Below the pieces are notes generated by a model. The model saw nothing but the letters and a program-made list of their open reading frames with translations. It searched no databases and was not told where the DNA came from. The translations under genes and the position numbers were made by a program. This document shows positions 34,578 to 42,831 of a stretch of DNA of 64,000 nucleotides, one piece after another; within the stretch, counting starts at the first letter, position 1, and every line of letters starts with the position of its first letter. This DNA is from Pseudoduganella ginsengisoli (GTDB lineage Bacteria; Pseudomonadota; Gammaproteobacteria; Burkholderiales; Burkholderiaceae_D): contig NZ_WNLA01000013.1 in assembly GCF_009720865.1 (NCBI RefSeq), positions 1 to 64,000 on the forward strand. The letters run 5' to 3'.

Positions 34578-35378
34578 TTAAAACAGGCTTTCTTTTACGT
34601 ACACAACATCGTCAACTTGCAGCAAGTCTTCCTGCTTGGCGCTGATGATTTGCAGCTGGCCATTGGCGTCGCGGCGCTTGATGCGCATGCCGCGCTCGGT
34701 ACCGCGCGGCGTCAAACCGCCACCGGCGGCCAGCGCCTGCAATACCGTCATGCCGCGCTCCAGGCGGGCCGGGCCGGGACGCTGCACTTCGCCATAAATG
34801 TAGAAACGGGGCGCGCGTTCGACATACACGACGTCATTGGGCGCCAGCTGATAATCGTGGCCGAAATCGCCCGACTGCACCATTTTGATGATGTCGATGG
34901 ATTCGCTGGTGGTCTTGCCGTCACGGGTACGGATCAGGGTCACGGTATCGCCCCCCTCCGGACCGATGCCGCCTGCCTGCGCCAATGCTTCCATCAGGCT
35001 GCGCTTGCCATCCATCGGATAGCGGCCGGGACGGTTAACCTGGCCCAGCACGGACACTTGCGCGCTCTGGATCGTCGTGACGAGGATATTGACCTGGGCT
35101 TTTTTCACGTAGCCGCCGCTGTCCAGCAAGCCGGCGATTTTTTTCTCGGCAGCCGGCACGGTCAGGCCGGCCACCGGCACCTGGCCCACCAGCGGCATCG
35201 TGACGGTACCGCTTTCCGCGATGCGCGTTTCCGTCGCGAGGTCGGGACTGCCATACACGGTAATGCGCAGCACGTCGCCGGAACCCAGCACAATACCGGT
35301 TGAATCCGCTGCAGCGCCGGCCACGCGCAGCGTGCAGGCCATCAGCAGCATGGACAGCCACAGGATGATTTTCTTCAT
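34578..35378 (-). CDS. epsE: Polysaccharide export protein EpsE (Wza-type)
   Basis: 266 residues with GGAGAGG before the ATG. Signal peptide with a possible lipobox (LMAC at 12-15). A polysaccharide-export (PES) domain (about 28-105; LGSGDVLRITVYG) is followed by two SLBB domains (about 107-170 and 190-260; VSVLGQVNRPGRYPM, FYIYGEVQRPGPARL). It forms the outer-membrane or periplasmic channel for polymer export. It is somewhat shorter than Wza and probably lacks the outer-membrane helical barrel, as is usual for EpsE of this system. Confidence 0.93.
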   Translation of the reverse strand: MKKIILWLSMLLMACTLRVAGAAADSTGIVLGSGDVLRITVYGSPDLATETRIAESGTVTMPLVGQVPVAGLTVPAAEKKIAGLLDSGGYVKKAQVNILVTTIQSAQVSVLGQVNRPGRYPMDGKRSLMEALAQAGGIGPEGGDTVTLIRTRDGKTTSESIDIIKMVQSGDFGHDYQLAPNDVVYVERAPRFYIYGEVQRPGPARLERGMTVLQALAAGGGLTPRGTERGMRIKRRDANGQLQIISAKQEDLLQVDDVVYVKESLF

Positions 35379-35390
35379 GATGCCCTCTCC

Positions 35391-36317
35391 TTATTTCAAG
35401 CCCGCGACACCGCGCGCATCCGATTCCGTTGCACTGGCAGCGGCCTGTGCCGGAACGGGTTGCGCGGCCGCCACTGTATCGGCCTTGTTGAAGTAATCGA
35501 TCTTCGCGTTGGCGCGCAAGCGTTTCAGCTCCGCTTCAGCCGCTTCCTTGTTTTTCTTGTTGACCAGGAATTGCTCGATTTGCGCGACGGAATTGTCCAT
35601 GGTGACAGGGCTGTCCTTGACGTCGGCAATTTGCATCAGCAAGCTGCGGTCGCCTTCGCGGATGATGAACAACTGGCCTTTCGGCATCGTCAACAGCTTG
35701 CTGCTCAGCTCAGGCGGCATGTCCGCGCTGGTGCGCGACACTTGCGTGCGGGCATACTTGACCTTGTTATTGTCCAGCCACGCTGCCACGTCATCGAGCG
35801 AGCGCGTGCTATCCATCAGCGACTTCAGCGGATCGGTCACATCCTTGCTGGCCACCACCAGTTCGCGCATGTCGAATTGCTTGCGGCTCGTAAAGAATTC
35901 CGGGTGCTGGTTGAAATATTCCTCGATTTCCGCGTGGGTCGGCTTCGCCTGGTTACCCAGGCGCTTTTGCAGGTAAGCCTGGGCAATGATCATGGCTTTG
36001 GCCCGTTCGATCGCCTGCATGACTTTCGGGTCGCGGTCCAGCTTATCCTTGGCTGCTTCGTTTTGCAGCAATTGGCGGTCAATCAGCGATTCCAGCAATT
36101 GCTTGCGTACCGTGTCCGGCTGGCCCGTAGCGCCGGAGCGCTGCAATTCTTCATTCAATTGCAATACCGTGATTTCCGAGCCATTGACGCTGGCCAGCGC
36201 CTGGCCGGCTTTCGGTTCCTTGTTGCCGCAGGCCGCCAGGGCCAGAGTGCCCGCCAGGATCAGGGCCGTGGCGGCGCGTTGGCGGACAGCGCGGCTGGTG
36301 TAAGCGGTAGTGTCCAA
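35391..36317 (-). CDS. epsD: EpsD, lipoprotein of the peptidyl-prolyl isomerase (SurA/PrsA) family
   Basis: 308 residues from a TTG at 36317; no ATG occurs before the lipobox (LAAC, Cys30), and AAGGAA lies at a good distance. After the lipid anchor come a SurA N-like helical region (RKQLLESLIDRQLL) and a parvulin-like half with an unusual core, then a low-complexity tail rich in Ala/Gln/Pro. The EpsD family in XrtB loci is annotated as peptidyl-prolyl isomerase; its role is folding or assembly of outer-membrane components. The parvulin signature is not fully recognisable, so enzyme activity is uncertain. Confidence 0.85.
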   Translation of the reverse strand: MDTTAYTSRAVRQRAATALILAGTLALAACGNKEPKAGQALASVNGSEITVLQLNEELQRSGATGQPDTVRKQLLESLIDRQLLQNEAAKDKLDRDPKVMQAIERAKAMIIAQAYLQKRLGNQAKPTHAEIEEYFNQHPEFFTSRKQFDMRELVVASKDVTDPLKSLMDSTRSLDDVAAWLDNNKVKYARTQVSRTSADMPPELSSKLLTMPKGQLFIIREGDRSLLMQIADVKDSPVTMDNSVAQIEQFLVNKKNKEAAEAELKRLRANAKIDYFNKADTVAAAQPVPAQAAASATESDARGVAGLK

Positions 36318-36399
36318 GATATTTCCTTTGTGTAAATATTTATTTGCAACATTATTAATGTGGAAAGATTTTAGCCCAGCGCGGTTTTTTGACGCGCAC

Positions 36400-36443
36400 G
36401 AATGGCTCAGTCACTTTTAATGTTGAATTCGGGAATGGCTCAG
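36400..36443. repeat. Direct repeat GAATGGCTCAG in the epsB-epsD gap
   Basis: An 11-base repeat occurs at 36400-36410 and 36433-36443, 33 bp apart (three helical turns), in the 130-bp gap between epsB and epsD. It could bind a regulator of an internal promoter. Confidence 0.3.
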
Positions 36444-36447
36444 GTGG

Positions 36448-37830
36448 TTAATGGGCGTTCTCGTGGCCCGCCACCACCTTCATGGTGCGCAGCACGATCC
36501 ACAGGTCCATCCACAGCGACCACTTGCGCAAGTAATCCAGGTCGTAGCGGATGCGGGCTTCCATCTTGTCCAGCGTTTCCGTTTCGCCCCGCAAGCCATT
36601 GACTTGCGCCCAGCCGGTAATGCCCGGCTTGACCTTGTGGCGCAACATGTAACCCTTGATGAGCTTGCGGTATTGCTCGTTGTGCGCCACCGCATGGGGC
36701 CGCGGACCCACGATACTCATGCGGCCTTGCAGCACGTTGATGAACTGCGGAATTTCATCGAGCGACGTCCTGCGCAGGAAGGCGCCGACGCGCGTCACGC
36801 GCTGGTCATTCTTTTTCGCTTGCGTGACTTTGGCGCCGTCTTCCGTCACGGACATGGAACGGAATTTGTAGACGATGATTTCTTCGCCATACAAGCCATA
36901 GCGGCGCTGCTTGAAGATCGCCGGACCGGGCGAGTCGATCTTGACGGCCAGCGCAATGATGGCCATGACAGGCAGCAGCATCAGCGTAATCAGTCCGCCC
37001 AGCACGATGTCGGACGCGCGCTTGACGAGGCTGTTGAACCCCGTGAACGGGCTTTCGCAAATCGCGATGACCGGCATGCCGCCCACGTTGTCAAAGCGCG
37101 CCTGCATCAAGTCAAACACGTAGATATCGGGCAGGAAATAGACGGATGCCGTCGTATCTTGCAATTCATCGAGCAGGCGGCGGATGCGTGGCTGCGCGGA
37201 AATCGGCTGGCTGATGAAAATCATTTTGATGTGGTGTTCACGGACAAACGCCGCAATGTTTTCCATGCTGCCCAGCACGGGATGGCTCATGTTGCGCGGC
37301 ATGCGGTCCTGCGCGCGGTCATCAAAGAAGCCCCGCACCGTCATGAATAAATTCGGCAAACGGTCAATGGTGTTGGCGAAACGCACGCCCACGTCATTGG
37401 CGCCGATGATCAGTGCGGAGCGTTCCTGCGTCTCGCGCTCCGGATCGGAGCCCAGCTTGCGCGCGGCCGTATGGCTGGCCAGCAAGGCAAACGGCGTGGC
37501 GGCAAACCATACCAGCACCACGTGTTCGTCGTAGTGGTACGACAGGCCGCTGACGGAACCGAGGAAAACCAGGATGGCCGCCGTCACGATCCAGCCAATG
37601 AAGATGTCGCGCGCATAGGCCAGCATGCGGCCGCTGCGCCAGGTCTGATAAGGATCGACGTATTGATACACGGACGTGGAGATGAAAAACGCGAGGATCA
37701 TCAGCACCAGGGAATAGCCGGTGAACGGCTCGGCAAACATCAGTGAAAACAGGTACAGCGTACCCATGATGATCAAGGGGTCCAGCACGCGCTGGAAGAA
37801 TGAAATAAGTGGAATGTCGTTAACCGTCAT
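36448..37830 (-). CDS. epsB: Undecaprenyl-phosphate glucose phosphotransferase EpsB
   Basis: 460 residues from the ATG at 37830. Four to five N-terminal membrane helices, a CoA-binding-like Rossmann domain (about 145-260; [14 protein letters not shown]) and the C-terminal bacterial sugar-transferase domain with [28 protein letters not shown] and GPRPHAV. It transfers the first sugar phosphate (glucose or galactose) to undecaprenyl phosphate, starting each repeat unit. All catalytic motifs are intact. The in-frame extension upstream overlaps epsL and is rejected. Confidence 0.93.
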   Translation of the reverse strand: MTVNDIPLISFFQRVLDPLIIMGTLYLFSLMFAEPFTGYSLVLMILAFFISTSVYQYVDPYQTWRSGRMLAYARDIFIGWIVTAAILVFLGSVSGLSYHYDEHVVLVWFAATPFALLASHTAARKLGSDPERETQERSALIIGANDVGVRFANTIDRLPNLFMTVRGFFDDRAQDRMPRNMSHPVLGSMENIAAFVREHHIKMIFISQPISAQPRIRRLLDELQDTTASVYFLPDIYVFDLMQARFDNVGGMPVIAICESPFTGFNSLVKRASDIVLGGLITLMLLPVMAIIALAVKIDSPGPAIFKQRRYGLYGEEIIVYKFRSMSVTEDGAKVTQAKKNDQRVTRVGAFLRRTSLDEIPQFINVLQGRMSIVGPRPHAVAHNEQYRKLIKGYMLRHKVKPGITGWAQVNGLRGETETLDKMEARIRYDLDYLRKWSLWMDLWIVLRTMKVVAGHENAH

Positions 37831-37846
37831 GGTATTTCTCAGGTGC

Positions 37847-39034
37847 TCAGAACTGTATGCTGGCGCTGACTGCTGCGCCATTGGCTCGGTAATTGGTGGA
37901 AGCATTGCCGCTTCGCACCTCATGGAAAGCATTCACTGACAACTGCGAGGTTAGCGTTGGCGCCCACGTCAGTCCCAGTGTTGCAATGCGGGTTTTGTCA
38001 AACAGGTTGGGCGCCGCAAGACGTCCCTCCAGCGTACTGAAATCGCGTTTTTCGCGACGCACCATTGCCGACGCCTGCACCTTGCTCGTGATATCCCACG
38101 TGGTGTTGAAGCTGGCGCCCTTGTTGATGCTGTTGTTCACGAAGTTGCTTTCCACGGCGGCAAATTCACGCCATGCGGACGCAGACATTTTCAGCTTGCG
38201 CAGCATCGACCAGTTCATGGCCGCGCGGCCATTGAGGCCGCTGGTATCGCGCTCCGCAAACACCGGATGCTTGCGCTCGGCCCAGCCGGCCAGCATCTGG
38301 AATTGCGACGTGGCGGAAAATTGCCAGAACACATTGGCCTTCAATTCGTGCTGCGTAAAACTGTCATCGACGAGCAAGCCGCCCACCGCGCGGTGGTTCG
38401 GGTACTTGCCTTCCAGCCGCGTTGCCTGCAAACCAAAGCGGCTGCCGCTGGCGGGCAGATAATCAAAGCCCACGTCCACCTGCTTTTCCGTGCGGTTGTT
38501 GTATTGCTGGACCGGCAAATCATAGGTGGATTTGCTGCTGCTGACGGCTGCGCGCACGCGGTAGCTGGGGTGAAAGCGCCATGCGCCGTCAACATATTCG
38601 CGGCGCTGTACGCGCAAGTTGCGCTCAGCCGTATGGAAATCGTTGAACGACGTCAGCGTCTGCGCATACTTGCCGCCCACGTGCCCTTCCACGTGGTTGC
38701 CGATGTGCCATTCCAGATCCGCGTTGTAATCCTTGCCGTCATAGTCGAGGTGGTCGTAATGGCTGAATTTGACTTTCGAGCGCCTGATTTGCGCAGTCAG
38801 GCGCTGGCGGCTGATCGGCATATCCACCAGCACGCCAAATTGCGTGTTCGTCAAATCATCGCCCCGCTGGCCGATGACGGCATTGTCGTCCAGGCGGAAC
38901 AAATTGCTGTCATGGCTGCGCGCCACGGCCAGGAATGGGTGGATCGTATCGCTCAGCATGGCGTGCGCCGGTACGGAAGGCAATACAGCGCCGGCGCCCA
39001 GCGCCAGCAGCAAAGTTTTTTTATAGGTCGGCAT
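37847..39034 (-). CDS. epsL: Outer-membrane beta-barrel protein EpsL
   Basis: 395 residues, AAGGAG before the ATG. Signal peptide 1-25 (AHA-M). The body consists of alternating beta strands with aromatic girdles (for example DYNADLEWHIGNHVEGHVGG) and ends in SASIQF, a C-terminal Phe as required for outer-membrane barrel insertion. This matches the EpsL family of XrtB exopolysaccharide operons, thought to be the outer-membrane export porin. It starts 10 bp after the CAAX-type gene and precedes epsB by 16 bp. Confidence 0.9.
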   Translation of the reverse strand: MPTYKKTLLLALGAGAVLPSVPAHAMLSDTIHPFLAVARSHDSNLFRLDDNAVIGQRGDDLTNTQFGVLVDMPISRQRLTAQIRRSKVKFSHYDHLDYDGKDYNADLEWHIGNHVEGHVGGKYAQTLTSFNDFHTAERNLRVQRREYVDGAWRFHPSYRVRAAVSSSKSTYDLPVQQYNNRTEKQVDVGFDYLPASGSRFGLQATRLEGKYPNHRAVGGLLVDDSFTQHELKANVFWQFSATSQFQMLAGWAERKHPVFAERDTSGLNGRAAMNWSMLRKLKMSASAWREFAAVESNFVNNSINKGASFNTTWDITSKVQASAMVRREKRDFSTLEGRLAAPNLFDKTRIATLGLTWAPTLTSQLSVNAFHEVRSGNASTNYRANGAAVSASIQF

Positions 39035-39043
39035 GGCTACTCC

Positions 39044-39736
39044 TTACCAGTAATGCCAGTTGCCGGTCGCCAGTACCCACAGTCCCAGCGCGCCATTGGT
39101 GACGCCATGTGCAATGACGGCCACCCACAGGCTGCCGCTGCGCATATACAGCCAGCTGTATGCAAGGCCCGCGACGATGCCGGCAAACCATAATTGATGT
39201 TCGACGCCAAACAGCAGCGCAGTAATCGCCAGCGCCCTGACGCCCACCCGTGCCGGTTCCACGCTGGCGAAATCCGCAGACTCCAGCCAGCGCAGCACAA
39301 ACGAGCGCCAAAACAGTTCTTCCATGATGGGCACCACCAGCGCGGCGCCCGCGATACGGATCAATGCCAGGCGCCAGTCGATTACACCCACGTCATTGCG
39401 CGGATCAAAACCCGCCGATACGCCGAACTGCATCCAGCCCGCATCGAGGTTGATCCACAAAACAAAGACCAGCAAACCCACAGCAACGGCGGCGGCACCG
39501 CTGCGGGCTGTCACGTCAAAGCGCGCCAGTTCCGTGTACTGGCGGCGGTAAGCCCACAGCAGCGCCGCCACAAAGGCAATCTTGATGGCATACAGCCAGC
39601 GCCCTTCGGCTGTAGCAATGCCTGCGGCAGGCAGCAAGTCCCCGATGGCAATGAACGCCATGTACGCGGCAAACGGCAACACGCGCGCGGGGACGGAGGC
39701 TGGCATGGCGCCAACTGTGGAAGAATAGGATTTCAT
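39044..39736 (-). CDS. Exosortase-associated CAAX prenyl protease-related (CPBP) membrane protein
   Basis: 230 residues from the ATG at 39736; no clear ribosome site is seen. Six or more membrane segments. The metalloprotease motifs of the CPBP/Rce1 family are present: Glu139-Glu140 and Arg144 (EELFWR), Phe176-x3-His180 (FGVEH) and His210-x3-Asn214 (HGVTN). A subfamily of these proteins is encoded in exosortase loci. It could help process PEP-CTERM proteins or the EpsI/XrtB complex. It heads the eps gene run, followed by epsL after 10 bp. Confidence 0.8.
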   Translation of the reverse strand: MKSYSSTVGAMPASVPARVLPFAAYMAFIAIGDLLPAAGIATAEGRWLYAIKIAFVAALLWAYRRQYTELARFDVTARSGAAAVAVGLLVFVLWINLDAGWMQFGVSAGFDPRNDVGVIDWRLALIRIAGAALVVPIMEELFWRSFVLRWLESADFASVEPARVGVRALAITALLFGVEHQLWFAGIVAGLAYSWLYMRSGSLWVAVIAHGVTNGALGLWVLATGNWHYW

Positions 39737-39811
39737 GCATTGAGGCAATCTTGTCAAGTTTGCGAATAATATAACTTTCAACTCAACAGCAGCGCACGGA
39801 TGGGAAACTCA

Positions 39812-39849
39812 AAGAAAAAGGCCCGTTTCAGTAAAGAAACGGGCCTTTT
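39812..39849 (-). terminator. Terminator after uup
   Basis: AAAAGGCCCGTTTC (39816-39829) and GAAACGGGCCTTTT (39836-39849) form a perfect 14-bp stem with a 6-nt loop; T-rich on the minus strand. It insulates the eps genes from uup read-through. Confidence 0.9.
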
Positions 39850-39873
39850 AGACTTACTTAAAGGAAATTCTGC

Positions 39874-41793
39874 TTACGTTCGGGATTCAATCGCTTCCCA
39901 CCGTTCCAGCGCTTCCATCAATTCCAGTTCGATGTGCTCGATGCGTTCCTGCACGCGGCGTGCTTCCGCTGCGTTTTTCTTGTAAAAGTCCGGGTCGGAC
40001 AATTGCAGGGTCAGCGCGGTCTGCTCATCTTCCAGCGCAGCGATCTTGCCTGGCAATTCCTCCAGTTCGCGCTGTTCCTTGTAGCTGAGCTTTTTCTGCT
40101 TGGCCGGTGCGGCGGCAGGGGCTGCCGTTGCCGCAGGCTGTTCGGCTTTCGCGGCGGCTTTGGCGGCGGCCTTGATCGGCGCCAGGGCGGGCGCCACGGT
40201 ATCGCGCACGCGCTCCCAATCCGTATAGCCGCCGACGAATTCACGCCATTTGCCTTGCCCTTCGGCCACGATGACTTGCGTGACGACGTTATCGAGGAAC
40301 ATGCGGTCGTGGCTGACGAGGAATACCGTGCCGCTGTAATCTTCCAGCAATTCTTCCAGCAGTTCCAGCGTATCGATATCGAGGTCGTTGGTCGGTTCGT
40401 CCAGCACCAGCACGTTGGCCGGCTTGGCGAACAAACGCGCCAGCAGCAGGCGGTTGCGCTCGCCGCCGGACAAGGTGCGCACCGGCGAGCGGGCCCGTTC
40501 CGGCGCAAACAGGAAGTCGCCCAGGTAACTCATCACGTGCTTGCGCTGGCCATTGATTTCCACCCAGTCGCTGCCCGGCGAAATCGTGTCCATCAGGCTC
40601 GCTTCTTCATTCAGCTGCGCGCGCATCTGGTCGAAGTACGCGACGGCCAGCTTGGTGCCCTGCTTGACCGTGCCGTGATCCGGCGTTTCTTCACCAAGGA
40701 TCAGTTTCAGCAGCGTGGTCTTGCCGGCGCCGTTGGCGCCGATCAGGCCGATCTTGTCGCCCCGCATGATGGTGGCCGTGAAGTCGCGGACGATGGCCTT
40801 GTCGCCAAACGATTTCGACACGTTTTCCAGTTCCGCCACGATCTTGCCGGAACGCTCGCCGGACGCCACTTCAAGGCGCACCTGCCCCTGCTGGTCGCGG
40901 CGCACGGCGCGCTGTTCGCGCAAGCGCTCCAGGCGGCGCACGCGGCCTTCGTTACGGGTACGGCGCGCTTCCACGCCTTTGCGGATCCACACTTCCTCTT
41001 GCGCGAGGAACTTGTCGAACTTGGCGTTTTCCACTTCTTCAATCGCCAGCTGTTCTTGCTTGCGCGTCTGGTATTGGCTGAAATTGCCCGGGTAAGACAG
41101 CAACCGGCCGCGGTCCAGTTCAATGATGCGGGTCGCCACGTTATCGAGGAACGAGCGGTCGTGGGTGATGAACAGCACGCTGCCCTTAAAGTCGCGCAAC
41201 AGCCCTTCCAGCCACAGGATCGACATGAAGTCCAGATGGTTGGTCGGTTCGTCGAGCAGCAGCACATCCGGCGCCGACACCAGCGCGCGCGCCAGCGCCA
41301 CGCGCTTTTTCATGCCGCCCGACAGCGTTTTCATTTGCGCGTCCGGGCCCAGGTTCAGGCGGTCCAAGGTCTGCTCCACCTTGTTCTTCAAATTCCACGC
41401 GTCAGCCGCGTCGAGCTTGACCTGGATATCGTGCATGCGTTCCATCAGCGCTTCATCATTGCCCTGGCCGAACTGGCCCGTCAGCGCATCGTATTCCTTC
41501 AACAGCGCCTGCAAATCGCCCATACCAGACGCCACGGCATCAAACACGGTCATCTCCGGGTCGAATTCCGGTTCCTGCTCGACATAGGCGATTTTCAAGC
41601 CCTGCTGCATGACCAGCAAGCCGTCATCGAGCTTGAAGCGGCCCGAAATAATTTTCAGCAGGGACGATTTGCCCGTGCCGTTGCGGCCGATCAGGCCGAC
41701 CCGTTCGCCCGTTTCCAGCGAAAATTCCGCCTGGTCGAGCAGCGCGAAGTGGCCAAACGCCAGTTGCGCATTGGTGAGAGAGATAACTGCCAT
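39874..41793 (-). CDS. uup: ABC-F ATPase Uup
   Basis: 639 residues from the ATG at 41793 (AGGA upstream); the frame extends into non-coding sequence and the tRNA region, which is rejected. Two ABC domains with Walker A GRNGTGKSS and GANGAGKTT, signature LSGGMKKR and LSGGERNR, and Walker B LLLDEPTNHLD and LVLDEPTNDLD. There is no membrane domain. A long linker joins them, and a C-terminal coiled coil with a charged, Ala-rich spacer fits Uup, which binds DNA or ribosomes and is involved in precise transposon excision and ribosome rescue. Housekeeping; not related to eps. Confidence 0.92.
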   Translation of the reverse strand: MAVISLTNAQLAFGHFALLDQAEFSLETGERVGLIGRNGTGKSSLLKIISGRFKLDDGLLVMQQGLKIAYVEQEPEFDPEMTVFDAVASGMGDLQALLKEYDALTGQFGQGNDEALMERMHDIQVKLDAADAWNLKNKVEQTLDRLNLGPDAQMKTLSGGMKKRVALARALVSAPDVLLLDEPTNHLDFMSILWLEGLLRDFKGSVLFITHDRSFLDNVATRIIELDRGRLLSYPGNFSQYQTRKQEQLAIEEVENAKFDKFLAQEEVWIRKGVEARRTRNEGRVRRLERLREQRAVRRDQQGQVRLEVASGERSGKIVAELENVSKSFGDKAIVRDFTATIMRGDKIGLIGANGAGKTTLLKLILGEETPDHGTVKQGTKLAVAYFDQMRAQLNEEASLMDTISPGSDWVEINGQRKHVMSYLGDFLFAPERARSPVRTLSGGERNRLLLARLFAKPANVLVLDEPTNDLDIDTLELLEELLEDYSGTVFLVSHDRMFLDNVVTQVIVAEGQGKWREFVGGYTDWERVRDTVAPALAPIKAAAKAAAKAEQPAATAAPAAAPAKQKKLSYKEQRELEELPGKIAALEDEQTALTLQLSDPDFYKKNAAEARRVQERIEHIELELMEALERWEAIESRT

Positions 41794-41927
41794 AGAATTG
41801 TGTCCTGCTGCCTGCGGCCGCGTAAGGGCCTGCGCGTATCGAAAGAAACCAGCATTGTACCGGCAGCGGCACGCATCGTCGTGAATTTGCCTTGGCGCGC
41901 CGTCACGAGGGGAATGGCGGCGCGTAA

Positions 41928-41957
41928 TTGAGCTTTTTGTCTCCGGTCGGCTATAAT
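41928..41957 (+). promoter_or_regulatory. Promoter of tRNA-Arg
   Basis: TTGAGC (41928-41933) and a perfect TATAAT (41952-41957) are 18 bp apart; the tRNA starts 12 bp after the -10, so the leader is very short. Confidence 0.75.
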
Positions 41958-41968
41958 TGCGCCGCGTC

Positions 41969-42043
41969 CTCCCCGTAGTACAATGGATAGTACACATGCC
42001 TCCTAAGCGTGGGATACAGGTTCGATTCCTGTCGGGGGGACCA
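41969..42043 (+). tRNA. tRNA-Arg (anticodon CCU), CCA encoded
   Basis: 75 nt fold into a cloverleaf: acceptor CTCCCCG/CGGGGGG with one T:G wobble, D-arm GTAC/GTAC with an 8-nt loop, anticodon stem CATGC/GCGTG and loop CTCCTAA (anticodon CCU, reads AGG), 4-nt variable loop, T-arm ACAGG-TTCGATT-CCTGT, discriminator A and encoded CCA. Its 3' end is 5 bp from the stop codon of the convergent solute-binding-protein gene. No integrated element is seen beside it. Confidence 0.93.
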
Positions 42044-42047
42044 TCCC

Positions 42048-42818
42048 CTAGCGGATATCCTTGATCGCGTCCTGGTATTCCTTGGATTTGCGCACTTTGC
42101 CGATGGCTGACCACAGCGCATCCACCTTGTCCTTGTTGGCGCTGTAATAGACCTTCGACACGGCCAGGTAAAAGTCCGCTGTCATGAATTTCGTTGGCAG
42201 CATTTCCACCTTGTCTTGCACCTCTTTGCGCCCTGCAACCAGCGCCTGCATTTCGCCGTCAAATCCCAGCAGGATGTCCCCTTGCCCGGCAATCAATTTG
42301 TAGAAGTTGCGCGCGGGTTCCTTGGTATTGTCATCGAACGGCACGTTCATGGACTTCAACTGGTCGGAAATCGTGGCAAAACCCGATGGGATCAGCACAG
42401 GCTTGCTGACATGGGAAAATTTCGAGCCATCCCAGTCAGCCTTGCCGCCCTTGACCCGGAATGCCATGATGTCCATTTTTGCCAGCGACTGCGCCGTATT
42501 AGGTTTCCCGCCCTGCATGGGGAAGACCGCATACTCGGCATGGAACGGCGTATAGCCGGCGTTCAGCATGCCGCCCATCGTGCCGGCCCGCACTTCCTCA
42601 ATACAGCGCTTCCACGGCTGCACGCGCATCGCCACGGCAACGTCAGCCTGCTTGGCCGCCATTTTCACCAGCACCTGCATGGTGCCGTCGCGCGTGGGAA
42701 AGGTGTAGGGCGAGGCCGGCTGGTCTTCCACGCACAGCGTCATCGCTTCCTGCGCGGATGCGGCCAGCGGCAGCAAGGACAGCGCTGCCGAAGCAATAAA
42801 GGATGCGGTAATCTTCAT
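42048..42818 (-). CDS. Periplasmic solute-binding protein (SBP family 3-like), orphan
   Basis: 256 residues, GGAGG before the ATG at 42818. Signal peptide 1-22 (ASA-Q) and a bilobal substrate-binding-protein layout (TLCVEDQPASPYTF at the start of lobe 1, RKEVQDKVEMLP in the C-terminal lobe). Such proteins usually serve polar amino acid ABC transporters or act as sensors, but no permease or ATPase gene is near. Its partner is a porin 13 bp upstream, so the pair may take up an amino-acid-like or dicarboxylic compound. Upstream in-frame extension into the porin gene is rejected. Confidence 0.75.
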   Translation of the reverse strand: MKITASFIASAALSLLPLAASAQEAMTLCVEDQPASPYTFPTRDGTMQVLVKMAAKQADVAVAMRVQPWKRCIEEVRAGTMGGMLNAGYTPFHAEYAVFPMQGGKPNTAQSLAKMDIMAFRVKGGKADWDGSKFSHVSKPVLIPSGFATISDQLKSMNVPFDDNTKEPARNFYKLIAGQGDILLGFDGEMQALVAGRKEVQDKVEMLPTKFMTADFYLAVSKVYYSANKDKVDALWSAIGKVRKSKEYQDAIKDIR

Positions 42819-42831
42819 CGACAAACCCTCC

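Noticed and set aside
39934-41931. 665-codon open frame on the plus strand
   Set aside because: Antisense to uup, no domain, no ribosome-binding site.
41969-42043. tRNA as attachment site of an integrated element
   Set aside because: No integrase, no repeated tRNA end and ordinary genes on both sides.
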